From: Azospirillum brasilense
GTDB taxonomy: Bacteria; Pseudomonadota; Alphaproteobacteria; Azospirillales; Azospirillaceae
NCBI RefSeq assembly: GCF_003349955.1
Contig: NZ_QLKQ01000017.1
Coordinates: 1-64,000 of the forward strand
Direction: 5' to 3'
Length of the DNA stretch: 64,000 nt
Made by a program: the position numbers and the translations under genes
Part shown: one piece after another, positions 45,935-53,698 of the stretch
Layout: each line of letters opens with the position of its first letter
Position numbering within the stretch: position 1 is the first letter of the stretch
Notes under the pieces: model-generated
Seen by the model: only the letters and a program-made list of their open reading frames with translations
Told to the model about the DNA's origin: nothing
Databases searched by the model: none

Positions 45935-46291
45935 TCAGGGCAGGATGACCACATAGCGTTTCGTCGTGGTCTCCAGCACCTCCCACACGCCCTCGAAGCC
46001 CGGCTCCAGCGTGAAGCGGTCGCCGGGGCCGACCAGCCAGCGGCGCCCGTCGGCGTGGCTGATGGCGCTGCTCCCTTCCAGGATCTCGCAATGCTCCCAC
46101 TCGTCGTAGGCGATCCGCCAGGAACCGGGGGTGGAGCGCCAGACGCCGGCGAAGCGCTTGCCGTCCGCCGATTCGTACTCGTTCCAGGTGGTGAAGACCG
46201 GCGCGCCCGACAGGACGCGGTCGGCGGCCGGGCCGCCGGTCTCGGGCTCCACGGCGGGGCGGGCGGGGTCGGTCAGCAGGGCGAAGCTCAT
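45935..46291 (-). CDS. Cupin-domain protein (DUF861/EutQ-like)
   Basis: A 118-residue single cupin. Core segments are RFAGVWRSTPGSWRIAYDEW, EHCEILEGSSAIS and the second cupin motif VGPGDRFTLEPGFEGVWEVL. Such proteins bind small ligands or act as sugar or ureidoglycolate-type enzymes; metal-ligand histidines are few (E, H in DEWEHCEILEG), so catalysis is uncertain. GGGAGA lies 7 bases before the ATG. It is 14 bp downstream of the HAD gene on the same strand, probably an operon. Confidence 0.85.
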   Translation of the reverse strand: MSFALLTDPARPAVEPETGGPAADRVLSGAPVFTTWNEYESADGKRFAGVWRSTPGSWRIAYDEWEHCEILEGSSAISHADGRRWLVGPGDRFTLEPGFEGVWEVLETTTKRYVVILP

Positions 46292-46305
46292 CTCAGGTCT
46301 CCCAT

Positions 46306-46992
46306 TCACCAGGCGGCGAGCAGAGGCGGCAGGCCGTGCAGGCTGTCGATGCGGCGGTAATTCTCGGTGGGCGGCTCGGCCACCTCGTGCGCCCAGGTGA
46401 CGTGGTAGGGCACATGGACGGCGTGGCCGCCGACGGCCAGCACCGGCAGGATGTCCGACCGCACGGAATTGCCCACCATGACGAAGCGCGCCGGGTCCAC
46501 CCCGTGGCGGTCGAGCAGGCGGCGGTAGGTGGCCGGGTCCTTCTCGCTGATGATCTCGATGGCGTCGAAGTGCCCGGCGAGGCCGGAGCGGGCGATCTTG
46601 CTTTCCTGGTCGAACAGGTCGCCCTTGGTGACGAGCAGCAGCCGGTAGCGCCCGGCCAGACTCTCCACGACCTCCTGCACCCCGTCGAGCAGATCGACCG
46701 GGTGTTCCAGCATCGCCTTGCCGAATTCGACGAGGCTCTGGATGTCCCGCCCGCCGATGCGGCCGTCGGTCAGGTCCACCGCCGTCTCGATCATCGACAG
46801 GACGAAGCCCTTGATGCCGTAGCCGTAGACGCGAAGGTTCTCGCGCTCGGCCTGCAGCAGCCGCCGGTCGATGTCCGCCGGGTCGGCCAAGTGGTTGGCG
46901 AGCAGCGCGCGGAAGCGGTCCTGCGTCATCGAGAACAGGGATTCGTTGTGCCACAGCGTGTCGTCGCCGTCGAAGGCGATGGTGTCGATCAT
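46306..46992 (-). CDS. HAD-superfamily hydrolase
   Basis: A 228-residue phosphatase-type HAD protein. Motif I is IAFDGDDTLWHNE (nucleophile D8, acid D10), motif II LLLVTKGD, motif III Lys in IISEKDPATY and motif IV MVGNSVRSDILP. A helical cap lies between motifs I and II. It likely dephosphorylates a small metabolite. ATG 46992 begins two residues before the first strand; a longer open frame upstream is non-coding. Co-transcribed with the cupin gene. Confidence 0.9.
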   Translation of the reverse strand: MIDTIAFDGDDTLWHNESLFSMTQDRFRALLANHLADPADIDRRLLQAERENLRVYGYGIKGFVLSMIETAVDLTDGRIGGRDIQSLVEFGKAMLEHPVDLLDGVQEVVESLAGRYRLLLVTKGDLFDQESKIARSGLAGHFDAIEIISEKDPATYRRLLDRHGVDPARFVMVGNSVRSDILPVLAVGGHAVHVPYHVTWAHEVAEPPTENYRRIDSLHGLPPLLAAW

Positions 46993-47303
46993 GGGAAGAA
47001 CTCGGTGTCGGACAACGGTCGGGACCAGAGGTAGGACGCGCCGCGGCGGCTGTCCAGCGCTCCGTTTCAAACCCGGTTTGTTGGGTGACTGCACAATTTG
47101 TGGCGCCCAAAAGCTGTGCAATCGTCCATTATTCTTGCATCGGTGATATTCCTACGACAGCTATCGAGAAAGCTCACGGCTCGCATACCCACATGGCGGT
47201 GGCGGGTTTGCGCGGGATGAGCAATATTCTTTCTCACAAAGCGAGGGCGCGGCGGCCACTTCCGGCAGGCCCCCTCGGGACCTTCAAAGATAGGATGACC
47301 ACC
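46993..47303. other. Divergent intergenic region between HAD and DUF1127 genes
   Basis: 311 bp with a lower-GC core (about 47075-47180). TGCACAA (47091-47097) and TGTGCAA (47113-47119) form related half-sites near the middle. It must hold promoters for both directions, but no box pair was convincing. No further gene is seen; the open frame running into the DUF1127 gene lacks support. Confidence 0.4.
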
Positions 47304-47522
47304 ATGGCAATCGCTCTGCGCACGGCCCCCGCCGGCCGCACCCTGCGCCCTGCTCCGGTGGCGTATGTGCTGGACAGCGTTCTGGACACGTTCGCCCTGT
47401 GGCGGCAGCGCACCATCACCCGCCGCGAGCTGGCTCGGCTGGACGACCGGATGCTGCACGACATCGGCATCTCCCAGATCGACGTCGAAGGCGAGATCAG
47501 CAAGCCGTTCTGGAAGGCTTGA
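47304..47522 (+). CDS. DUF1127 (YjiS-like) small protein
   Basis: A 72-residue basic protein; the C-terminal part LARLDDRMLHDIGISQIDVE is the DUF1127 signature. Small Arg-rich members of this family have been linked to RNA binding and to phosphate or carbon metabolism in alphaproteobacteria; this one carries about 30 extra N-terminal residues. ATG 47304 has AGGA 8 bases upstream; ATG 47295 is an alternative. A strong terminator follows at 47555-47590. Confidence 0.85.
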   Translation: MAIALRTAPAGRTLRPAPVAYVLDSVLDTFALWRQRTITRRELARLDDRMLHDIGISQIDVEGEISKPFWKA

Positions 47523-47554
47523 TGCCGCCGTCACGGCTGCGGGAGACCGCAAGG

Positions 47555-47590
47555 AAAAGGGCCGCCCCCGTGTAAGGGAGCGGCCCTTTT
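47555..47590 (+). terminator. Rho-independent terminator of the DUF1127 gene
   Basis: AAAAGGGCCGC (47555-47565) pairs perfectly with GCGGCCCTTTT (47580-47590), with extra CCC/GGG pairing inside the loop. It lies 33 bp after the stop. Confidence 0.88.
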
Positions 47591-47615
47591 CGCATTCGGG
47601 TCCCGTTTTCGGCGT

Positions 47616-47721
47616 CTGCCCCCTCCCCGGCCCTCCCCCTCTGCGAGGGAGAGGGTGCCTTCTGCGAAGCGGCGGCCAGTCCCCTCCACCTCGAAGAGGG
47701 GGAGGGTTAGGGAGGGGGCAG
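47616..47721. repeat. Palindromic intergenic repeat, family B diverged copy
   Basis: Left arm 47616-47642 and right arm 47695-47721 pair over 27 nt with two or three mismatches; the right arm AGGGGGAGGGTTAGGGAGGG matches the arms of the 91-bp palindrome at 23359-23449. It lies between two terminators of convergent genes. Confidence 0.75.
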
Positions 47722-47736
47722 CAGAAGCTGGACATG

Positions 47737-47774
47737 AAAAAGGCCACTCCTCCCGAAGGAGGAGTGGCCTTTTT
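47737..47774 (-). terminator. Rho-independent terminator of ornithine decarboxylase
   Basis: Perfect 17-bp stem AAAAAGGCCACTCCTCC / complement (47737-47753 and 47758-47774), loop CGAA. It is symmetrical enough to work on both strands and lies 22 bp past the stop of the minus-strand gene. Confidence 0.92.
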
Positions 47775-47795
47775 CTTGGCCGAAACGCCACCCGA

Positions 47796-48932
47796 TCAGA
47801 TGCAGATCTGCTGGAGCGGGGCGAAGCCGTTGAAGCAGACCGCCGAGTAGGTCGTCGTGTAGGCGCCCGTGGCGTGGATGCGCACGCGGTCGCCGGCCTT
47901 CAGGTCCATCGGCAGCTTGTACTCGGCGCGCTCGTAGAGCACGTCGGCGCTGTCGCAGGTCGGGCCGGCCAGAACGACCGCTTCCGTGTCGCCTTCCCCG
48001 TCATCGCCCATCACCTGGATCGGGTACTGGATCGCCTCGTCCATCGTCTCGGCGAGACCGCTGAACTTGCCGATGTCCAGATAGACCCAGCGCTTCACGT
48101 CGTTGGCCGACTTGCGGGAGACGAGGACGACCTCGCTCTCGATGATGCCGGCGTTGCCGACCATGCTGCGGCCCGGCTCCACGATGGCTTCCGGCAGGCG
48201 GTTGCCGAAGTGGGTGCGCAGGGACTCGAAGATGGCCTGGCCGTAGGCGGTGGTCTCCGGCACGTCGGTGCGGTAGCGGGTGGGGAAGCCGCCGCCCAGG
48301 TTGATCATGCCGAGGTCGACGCCCAGCACCTCAAGCTCGCGGAACAGCTGCGCCACCTGGAAGATGGCGTGGTCCCACTGCATCAGGTCCTTCTGCTGCG
48401 AGCCGACGTGGAAGGACACGCCGTAGGGAACGACGTTCATGCCCTTGGCCTTCAGCAGCAGCTCCCGCGCCATGGCGAGGTCGCAGCCGAACTTGCGCGA
48501 CAGCGGCCACTCGGCGCCCTCGCCGGAGGTCAGGATGCGGCAGAAGACGCGGGCGCCGGGGGCGGCGCGGGCGATCTTCTCCAGCTCCGCCTCGCTGTCG
48601 AAGGCGAACAGGCGCACGCCCAGCTCGAAGGCGCGGCGGATGTCCGCTTCCTTCTTGATGGTGTTGCCGTAGGAGATGCGCTCCGGCGCGCAGCCGGCGG
48701 CCAGGACCATCTGGATTTCCGGGACGCTGGCGGTGTCGAAGGCGGAGCCCAGACGGGTCAGCAGGCTCAGGACCTCCGGCGCCGGATTGGCCTTCACGGC
48801 GTAGAAGATCTTGGCGTCCGGGAGAGCTTCCTCCAGGTCGTGGTAGTTCGCTTCCACGACGTCCAGATCGACGACGAGGCACGGGGTCTGCGGACGCTGC
48901 TCTTCGAAAAAGCGCGCAATCTTTTCGGTCAT
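47796..48932 (-). CDS. Ornithine/lysine decarboxylase (PLP fold III, group IV)
   Basis: A 378-residue alanine-racemase-fold decarboxylase making putrescine (and cadaverine if lysine is accepted). The PLP lysine is K47 in FYAVKANP. Further family motifs are SFHVGSQQ, MINLGGGFPTRY, EPGRSMVGNAG and the C-terminal GPTCDSADVL with the catalytic Cys from the partner subunit, then ATGAYTTTYSAVCFNGF. Length is typical of bacterial short ODC. GGGAG lies 7 bases before ATG 48932. The 5' region holds a 40-codon leader ORF and a hairpin with a T-tract, suggesting control by attenuation or leader-peptide arrest. Terminator at 47737-47774. Confidence 0.95.
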   Translation of the reverse strand: MTEKIARFFEEQRPQTPCLVVDLDVVEANYHDLEEALPDAKIFYAVKANPAPEVLSLLTRLGSAFDTASVPEIQMVLAAGCAPERISYGNTIKKEADIRRAFELGVRLFAFDSEAELEKIARAAPGARVFCRILTSGEGAEWPLSRKFGCDLAMARELLLKAKGMNVVPYGVSFHVGSQQKDLMQWDHAIFQVAQLFRELEVLGVDLGMINLGGGFPTRYRTDVPETTAYGQAIFESLRTHFGNRLPEAIVEPGRSMVGNAGIIESEVVLVSRKSANDVKRWVYLDIGKFSGLAETMDEAIQYPIQVMGDDGEGDTEAVVLAGPTCDSADVLYERAEYKLPMDLKAGDRVRIHATGAYTTTYSAVCFNGFAPLQQICI

Positions 48933-48975
48933 CTCAGTCTCCCGGACGCAAGATGAAGGTGTCGGACGAATTGTG

Positions 48976-49006
48976 AAAAAGCAGGGGCGGAGCGGCCGCG
49001 CGCTGC
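48976..49006 (-). promoter_or_regulatory. Candidate attenuator hairpin in the ornithine decarboxylase leader
   Basis: On the minus strand a GC-rich imperfect stem, GCAG...CTGC enclosing the palindrome GCGGCCGC (48981-49006), is followed at once by TTTTT (48976-48980). It lies between the leader ORF stop (49031) and the decarboxylase start (48932). The stem outside the palindrome is weak, so this is a proposal. Confidence 0.4.
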
Positions 49007-49030
49007 TGACCGGTCAGAAAGAAAAGACGG

Positions 49031-49153
49031 TCAGGCGCTCAGGCCGCCCATACTGGACTGCCGTGTCGCCTTGCGGGGAAGAGCTGAACGGGACAGAACC
49101 GGAAAGAGTCGGAGACGGGTGAGCCGGCGCCCACCCACAACAACATGAACCAT
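49031..49153 (-). CDS. Putative Arg-rich leader peptide upstream of ornithine decarboxylase
   Basis: A 40-codon ORF, beginning MVHVVVGGRRLTRLRLF and ending RQSSMGGLSA, with nine arginines and one lysine. TTGGAGG lies 5 bases before ATG 49153, one of the strongest ribosome-binding sites in the window, although an in-frame ATG at 49225 would extend it to 64 residues. It ends 98 bp before the decarboxylase start, with a possible attenuator between. Enteric ornithine decarboxylase operons are controlled by an arrest peptide (SpeFL), and an RNA element named speF is known upstream of alphaproteobacterial ODC genes; a sensor role here is inference. Confidence 0.6.
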   Translation of the reverse strand: MVHVVVGGRRLTRLRLFPVLSRSALPRKATRQSSMGGLSA

Positions 49154-49374
49154 CGTAACCTCCAAGACGCCGCCTTGCTTAAGGGACGGTCGGGGATCAC
49201 GCGTTACGTCGTTGCATAACCACATCTCGAAAAGGACGAGGGGCGGGCCAGCGGCACGTGCGCTTGCGAGTTGCGGTTACATAGATCGAACCGGGCGCCT
49301 TTTAAAGTGAAAAATGCGACCGGGCGCAAAAAAGTAGCAAGCGTTACGCAAAGGTAAAAATAGGGAGGAATAAC

Positions 49375-49848
49375 ATGGACTTGAGTACGGCCATTCCGGT
49401 CTGGGACATGGCGGCCCGGCTGGCCGCGGCGGCGGTTTGCGGGGCGGCGCTGGGACTCGACCGCGAGATCCGGGGCAAGGCGGCGGGGCTGCGCACCCAC
49501 ACGTTGGTGGCCATCAGCGCGGCGGTGACCACCCTGGTTGCGCTGGAGCTTTACTGGGGCATGGCCGGGAAGGGGACGGGCGGGGGCGACATGGACCCGA
49601 CCCGCGTCATCCAGGGCATCGCCCAGGCCATCGGCTTCATCAGCGCCGGGGTGATGTTCCGCGCCGGGACCACGGTGCGCGGCGCGACCACCGCGGCGGT
49701 GATCTGGATGGCCGGCGCGCTGGGCATCGCCTGCGGGGCCGGATTCTACGTGCTGGCGGGGATGGCGCTGGCGCTCTGCCTCGCCGTCACCATCGTCTTC
49801 TCCTACGTCCTGCGCTGGATGCCGGACTCGGTCAAGTCCGAGGAGTGA
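49375..49848 (+). CDS. mgtC: MgtC/SapB-family membrane protein
   Basis: A 157-residue membrane protein with four or five helices. The conserved N-terminal part is RLAAAAVCGAALGLDREIRG then KAAGLRTHTLVAISAAVTTL, followed by QAIGFISAGVMFRAGTTVRG and TTAAVIWMAGALGIACGAGF, all diagnostic. MgtC proteins act under low magnesium, affecting ATP synthase or magnesium transport; the C-terminal ACT-like domain of Salmonella MgtC is absent. A near-perfect ribosome-binding site (AGGGAGGA) precedes ATG 49375. Divergent from ornithine decarboxylase; its 3' end overlaps the convergent MFS gene by 17 bp. Confidence 0.93.
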   Translation: MDLSTAIPVWDMAARLAAAAVCGAALGLDREIRGKAAGLRTHTLVAISAAVTTLVALELYWGMAGKGTGGGDMDPTRVIQGIAQAIGFISAGVMFRAGTTVRGATTAAVIWMAGALGIACGAGFYVLAGMALALCLAVTIVFSYVLRWMPDSVKSEE

Positions 49849-51016
49849 CCAGGAGCCGGTGCGCCAGCGCGCCGCCGAGCGCGACCAGCCCAATCGCCGT
49901 CATCATCGGAAGCGGGCTGTCCGCGTGGCTGTGGCCGAGCGCCACGCCGATCAGCGCCGCCACGGTCATCTGCACGAAGCCGACCAGGGAGGAGGCCAGC
50001 CCGGCCATCATCGGGTAGGGGCCGACCGCCCCGGCCATGGCGTTGGGCAGGGTCAGCCCGGCGCCCAGCATGAACAGGAAGACGGGCCCCACCACCGCCG
50101 CCAGATGCAGCACCCCGCCCAGCGCCAGCCCCACCCCGAGCAGCCCGCCCGCCAGCGAGACCGCCGTGCCGGTGCGGATCATCCGCGGACCGCCCAGCCG
50201 CACGCTCAGCCGCCCGGCGAGGAAGGAGCCCACCGCGTAGCCCAGCACCACCGCGGCGAAGCTTCCCCCGAACTGGGCGGGCGTCAGGTGCAGCCGCCCG
50301 ATCAGCACGAAGCTGGACCCGGAAATGAAGGCGAAGATGCCGCTGTAGGCGAAGGCCACCGTCAGCATCTGCCCGACGAAGCCGCGGTCGCGCAGCAGCA
50401 GCGCGTAGTTGGCGAGCAGCCGGCCGGGCTGGAGCGCCGTCTCGTCGCGGTTGGCGTTGGTCTCGCCCATCAGGGTCCAGGTGGCGGCCAGGATCAGCGC
50501 GGCGAAGCCGGTCAGCAGCAGGAAGTTGCTCCGCCAGCCGAACCACTCCGTCAGGACGCCGCCGAGGATTGGGCCGGCGGCGGGGGCCAGCGTCATCGCC
50601 ATCGCCATGTAGGCCAGCACGGTGGCCGCCCGGTCGCGCCCGAAGACGTCGCGCACCACCGCCCGCGCCACCACCGGGCCGCAGCAGGCGCCCAGCGCCT
50701 GGAAGAAGCGCGCGACGATCAGCGTCTCGATGTCGTCGGTCAGCGCGCAGGCGGCGCTCGCCACCAGATAGATGAGGATGCCGCCGAGCAGGGCGGGCCG
50801 CCGCCCGAAGCGGTCGGACACCGGCCCGTAGACGAGCTGCGACACCGCGAAGCCGGCGAGGAAGACCGACAGGGTGAGCTGCACCGTGGCGATGTCGGTG
50901 TCGAACACGGTGACCAGTGTGGGCAGGGAGGGAAGATACAGGTCGGTGGACAGCGGGCCGAAGGCGACGAGCGCCGTCAGCAGCACGCGGACGGTCAGGG
51001 AATCGGGACGGGGCAT
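49832..51016 (-). CDS. MFS efflux transporter, Bcr/CflA family
   Basis: A 394-residue, 12-helix drug:H+ antiporter (DHA1). Signatures are STDLYLPSLPTL in helix 1, LVYGPVSDRFGRRPALLGG (motif A) and RFFQALGACCGPVVARAVVR with DVFGR in helix 4-5, which identify the Bcr/CflA group (bicyclomycin, sulfonamide, peptides). The C-terminal codons overlap the end of mgtC tail to tail by 17 bp, so the two genes share sequence at their stops. No regulator gene is adjacent. Confidence 0.93.
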   Translation of the reverse strand: MPRPDSLTVRVLLTALVAFGPLSTDLYLPSLPTLVTVFDTDIATVQLTLSVFLAGFAVSQLVYGPVSDRFGRRPALLGGILIYLVASAACALTDDIETLIVARFFQALGACCGPVVARAVVRDVFGRDRAATVLAYMAMAMTLAPAAGPILGGVLTEWFGWRSNFLLLTGFAALILAATWTLMGETNANRDETALQPGRLLANYALLLRDRGFVGQMLTVAFAYSGIFAFISGSSFVLIGRLHLTPAQFGGSFAAVVLGYAVGSFLAGRLSVRLGGPRMIRTGTAVSLAGGLLGVGLALGGVLHLAAVVGPVFLFMLGAGLTLPNAMAGAVGPYPMMAGLASSLVGFVQMTVAALIGVALGHSHADSPLPMMTAIGLVALGGALAHRLLVTPRT

Positions 51017-51080
51017 GGAAGGAGTCGAGCCGGGGGACGGAGGGAGGGGCGCACTCTAGCAGAGGCTTGACGCGACCCCG

Positions 51081-51902
51081 TCACGGCGTTTCAGCATGAC
51101 CGTCATTTTCGGGTGAAACCATTTCCGCGTCCTCGCCGCTTCCCTCGCCGTAGCGCAGCAGCCGCGCCCCGTTGGCCTTCAGCCAGAGGCGCGGCGTGCG
51201 GACGTCGCCGGTCAACTGCGCGCACAGCGTCCAGAAGCGCTGGGAGTGGTTCATCTCGCGCAGATGCGCGACCTCATGCCCCACCACGTAATCCAGCACG
51301 GACTCCGGCGTCAGGATCAGCCGCCAGGAGAAGGAGAGGCGTCCGGTGGCCGAACAGCTTCCCCAGCGGCTCTTGGTGTCGCGCACGGTGACGGCGGCGA
51401 CCCGCGCGCCGATCAGCGCCGCTTTGGCGCGCGACCGCTCGGCCAGCTCGCGCCGTGCCTCCGCCATCAGGAAGTCGCGCACCCGGCGGGCGACATGCTC
51501 GGCCCGGCCGCCGACCAGGATCGCGCCGTCTTCGCGCCGGGTCGCCCCGCGCAGGTCCGGGGCGTGCCGGATGACGTGGTCGATTCCCAGATAGGGCACC
51601 ACCGCCCCGTGGGTGAAGGGAAGCTGCGGCGGCAGCGCGGCCAGCCGTGCCCGGACCCAGCCGTCGTGCCGTCCGACGAAGCGCAGGGCCTCCGCCTCCG
51701 GAACGCCCACCGGGATCACCACCTGGATCAACCCGCGTCCGGCGTCCACCCGCAGGGTCATCCGGCGGGCGCGGGCGCTTTCCCGCAACTCCAGCGGCAC
51801 GGGCAGGCCGGCGACGGCCAGGGCGCGCGGGGCCTTCGGGCGCGGGGCTTGGGTTTTGGTGGGGTGGGTTTTGGCGGTGTGGGATTTGCGGCGGCAGAGC
51901 AT
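51081..51902 (-). CDS. YgjP-like metal-dependent hydrolase (M48-related, DUF45)
   Basis: A 273-residue zinc-metallopeptidase-like protein. The motif VVGHEVAHLREMNHSQRFW (HExxH with a third His six residues on) and the preceding KSRWGSCSATGRLSFSWRLI and LDYVV are diagnostic of the YgjP/DUF45 family. The N-terminal half binds substrate. Function is unknown; related domains are tethered to SprT-type and restriction-linked proteins. ATG 51902 was preferred to ATG 51938, which would add 12 mostly basic residues; no strong ribosome-binding site separates them. Confidence 0.9.
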   Translation of the reverse strand: MLCRRKSHTAKTHPTKTQAPRPKAPRALAVAGLPVPLELRESARARRMTLRVDAGRGLIQVVIPVGVPEAEALRFVGRHDGWVRARLAALPPQLPFTHGAVVPYLGIDHVIRHAPDLRGATRREDGAILVGGRAEHVARRVRDFLMAEARRELAERSRAKAALIGARVAAVTVRDTKSRWGSCSATGRLSFSWRLILTPESVLDYVVGHEVAHLREMNHSQRFWTLCAQLTGDVRTPRLWLKANGARLLRYGEGSGEDAEMVSPENDGHAETP

Positions 51903-51999
51903 ACCTGACTTATAGCCCCTGCGGCCGGCCGGGGCCAATGGGGGCGTTCTCCTTCACATTCAAACGGAATTTGTCCCAAGTGAGTTTTGCATGTGATAT

Positions 52000-52029
52000 T
52001 TGACTTCGATGCCCAAATGGCCGGATAAA
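52000..52029 (+). promoter_or_regulatory. Possible promoter of the histidine kinase gene
   Basis: TTGACT (52000-52005), 18-nt spacer, GATAAA (52024-52029) in an AT-richer stretch upstream of ATG 52101. Spacing is one longer than ideal. If real, an upstream ATG at 52029 cannot be the start. Confidence 0.4.
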
Positions 52030-52100
52030 TGTGCTCTGATCTCAGTTTTTGCGGTGAAGTTGTGGCCGAGTATACCCAGAAGAACTCAACCGAAAGTCAT

Positions 52101-53231
52101 ATGACGGATCGTGCGATCTGGCTTGAGGCTCTGGTCTCCGCCAACGGCGCCGCTCACGCTCTGCTTGGGCTGGACGCGCGGCTTCTCGTGGTCAATCAGG
52201 CTTTTGCCGCCGCCTTCGGCCGCCTGCCGGAGGAGGCGGACGGCAGGGATCTGACCGAGCTGGGCGTTCCGGCGGCCATTGTGTCCCAGGTGGAGGCGCA
52301 GGTCCGCCGCGTCGTCCTCACCGGGACCCCGGTGTCGGCCTTCGGCCTGCTGCTCCGGGGCGAGATGGTGCTGAGCCCGGTGCGCGACGCGGACGGGGTC
52401 GTCACCGCTGTCGCCGCCATCGCCGACACCAACGCCGCCGCCCTGGCCGCCGCCCGCGCCGAGGCCGAGCGGGCGAAGGCCGAGACCGAGCGGGTCCGCC
52501 AGGAGGCCGAGACGGGCCGCACCGCCATCGGGCGCTTCCTGTCCGCCGCCAGCCACGACCTGCGTCAGCCCTTCCAGGCCATGCACCTGTTCCACCATCT
52601 GCTGATGGGCCGCCTGACCGATCCCGGCGCGCGCGACCTCGGCGAGAAGCTGGAGATGTCGATCGAGGCGGCGGAGGGGCTGCTGCGCGCCCTGCTGGAC
52701 GTGTCGAAGCTGGAGGCCGGGCTGGTCCGGATGCAGGAGCAGACCTTCCCCATCGACGAGACGCTGGGCCGCCTGCTCAACGAGTTCGCCCCGGAGGCCG
52801 ACGCCAAGGCCCTGCGCTTCAACGTCCGCCCCGCGGACGCGGAGGTGAGCACCGACCCGGTGCTGCTGGAGCAGCTTCTGCGCCCCATCCTGTCCAACGC
52901 CCTGCGCTTCACCGAGTCGGGCGGCGTGCTTCTGGCGGCGCGGCGGCGCGGCGCGGCGCTGCGCATCGAGGTGTGGGACACCGGAATCGGCATCGCCCCC
53001 GCCGACCAGTCGGCGATCTTCGACGACTTCCGCCAGCTCGGCAACCCGAACCGCGACCGCCGGCACGGGCTGGGGCTCGGCCTCGCCATCGTGCGGCGTC
53101 TGGCGACTCTGCTGGGCCTGACGGTGTCGCTGCGCTCGGTGCCCGGCCGGGGCTCCGTCTTCGCGGTGGACGTCCCGCTGGCGGCGGAGAGCGCCGCGGA
53201 ACGGCCGGTCGAGAGCAGCAGCGCGGCGTGA
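52101..53231 (+). CDS. PAS-type sensor histidine kinase
   Basis: A 376-residue soluble kinase. An N-terminal PAS-like region (about 10-110, ALLGLDARLLVVNQAFAAAF; LSPVRDADGVVTAVAAIADT) is joined by a Glu/Arg coiled coil (111-145) to the dimerisation domain FLSAASHDLRQPFQAMHLF with phosphoacceptor H152. The ATPase domain shows the N box PILSNALRFTESGG, G1 DTGIGIAP and G2 HGLGLGLAIV. The SHDLRQP type is often fused to a receiver; none is present and no response regulator gene is adjacent, so it is an orphan kinase. Cytoplasmic (no membrane helices). Confidence 0.92.
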   Translation: MTDRAIWLEALVSANGAAHALLGLDARLLVVNQAFAAAFGRLPEEADGRDLTELGVPAAIVSQVEAQVRRVVLTGTPVSAFGLLLRGEMVLSPVRDADGVVTAVAAIADTNAAALAAARAEAERAKAETERVRQEAETGRTAIGRFLSAASHDLRQPFQAMHLFHHLLMGRLTDPGARDLGEKLEMSIEAAEGLLRALLDVSKLEAGLVRMQEQTFPIDETLGRLLNEFAPEADAKALRFNVRPADAEVSTDPVLLEQLLRPILSNALRFTESGGVLLAARRRGAALRIEVWDTGIGIAPADQSAIFDDFRQLGNPNRDRRHGLGLGLAIVRRLATLLGLTVSLRSVPGRGSVFAVDVPLAAESAAERPVESSSAA

Positions 53232-53341
53232 CGGCGTGTCCGGTGGACAGCGAAGCCGCTGCGCAGCCACAGTGTTTCTGCTATGCTCTCTCCAGTCCAA
53301 TGGGCTTCTGGACCAGCGTTGATCGGATTCGGACGACAGCC

Positions 53342-53698
53342 ATGGGAACCACCGGCGCGGCTCATCCGCGATACGATGACATCCGCCGCCGACGCCTTGC
53401 CGAACGGCGCGCTGCGGCGTTGCGGGCGCTGAAGCAGGCCGATGCCGTGGCGCGCCGTGCCGGCGGGCGGCTCGTCGTGTTCGGATCGCTGGCCGAGGGA
53501 GGGTTTCACGAGCGGTCCGACCTCGACGTTGCGCTGATTGGCGTGCCGGCTGGGATGGACAGCGACGTGGCGGCGGATGTGGACACCCTGCTGACCGTCG
53601 CCGGATTCGAGGCGGATGTCATTCCGGATCGTTTCCTGTCGCCATCCCTCCGGGACCGTGTGATGCGCCATGGCTGCGAACCCGGCGCTCTGGGCTGA
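53342..53698 (+). CDS. MNT-type nucleotidyltransferase (MntA-like antitoxin)
   Basis: A 118-residue minimal nucleotidyltransferase. VVFGSLAEGGFHERSDLDVA contains G48-S49 and D60/D62, the GSX10DXD pattern of MntA. In type VII toxin-antitoxin pairs the MNT protein AMPylates a tyrosine of the HEPN toxin. Here the partner gene starts inside its last codons (29-bp overlap), so the two are co-expressed. An in-frame ATG at 53300 is an alternative start. The C-terminal helix-rich part is as expected for the family. Confidence 0.82.
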   Translation: MGTTGAAHPRYDDIRRRRLAERRAAALRALKQADAVARRAGGRLVVFGSLAEGGFHERSDLDVALIGVPAGMDSDVAADVDTLLTVAGFEADVIPDRFLSPSLRDRVMRHGCEPGALG

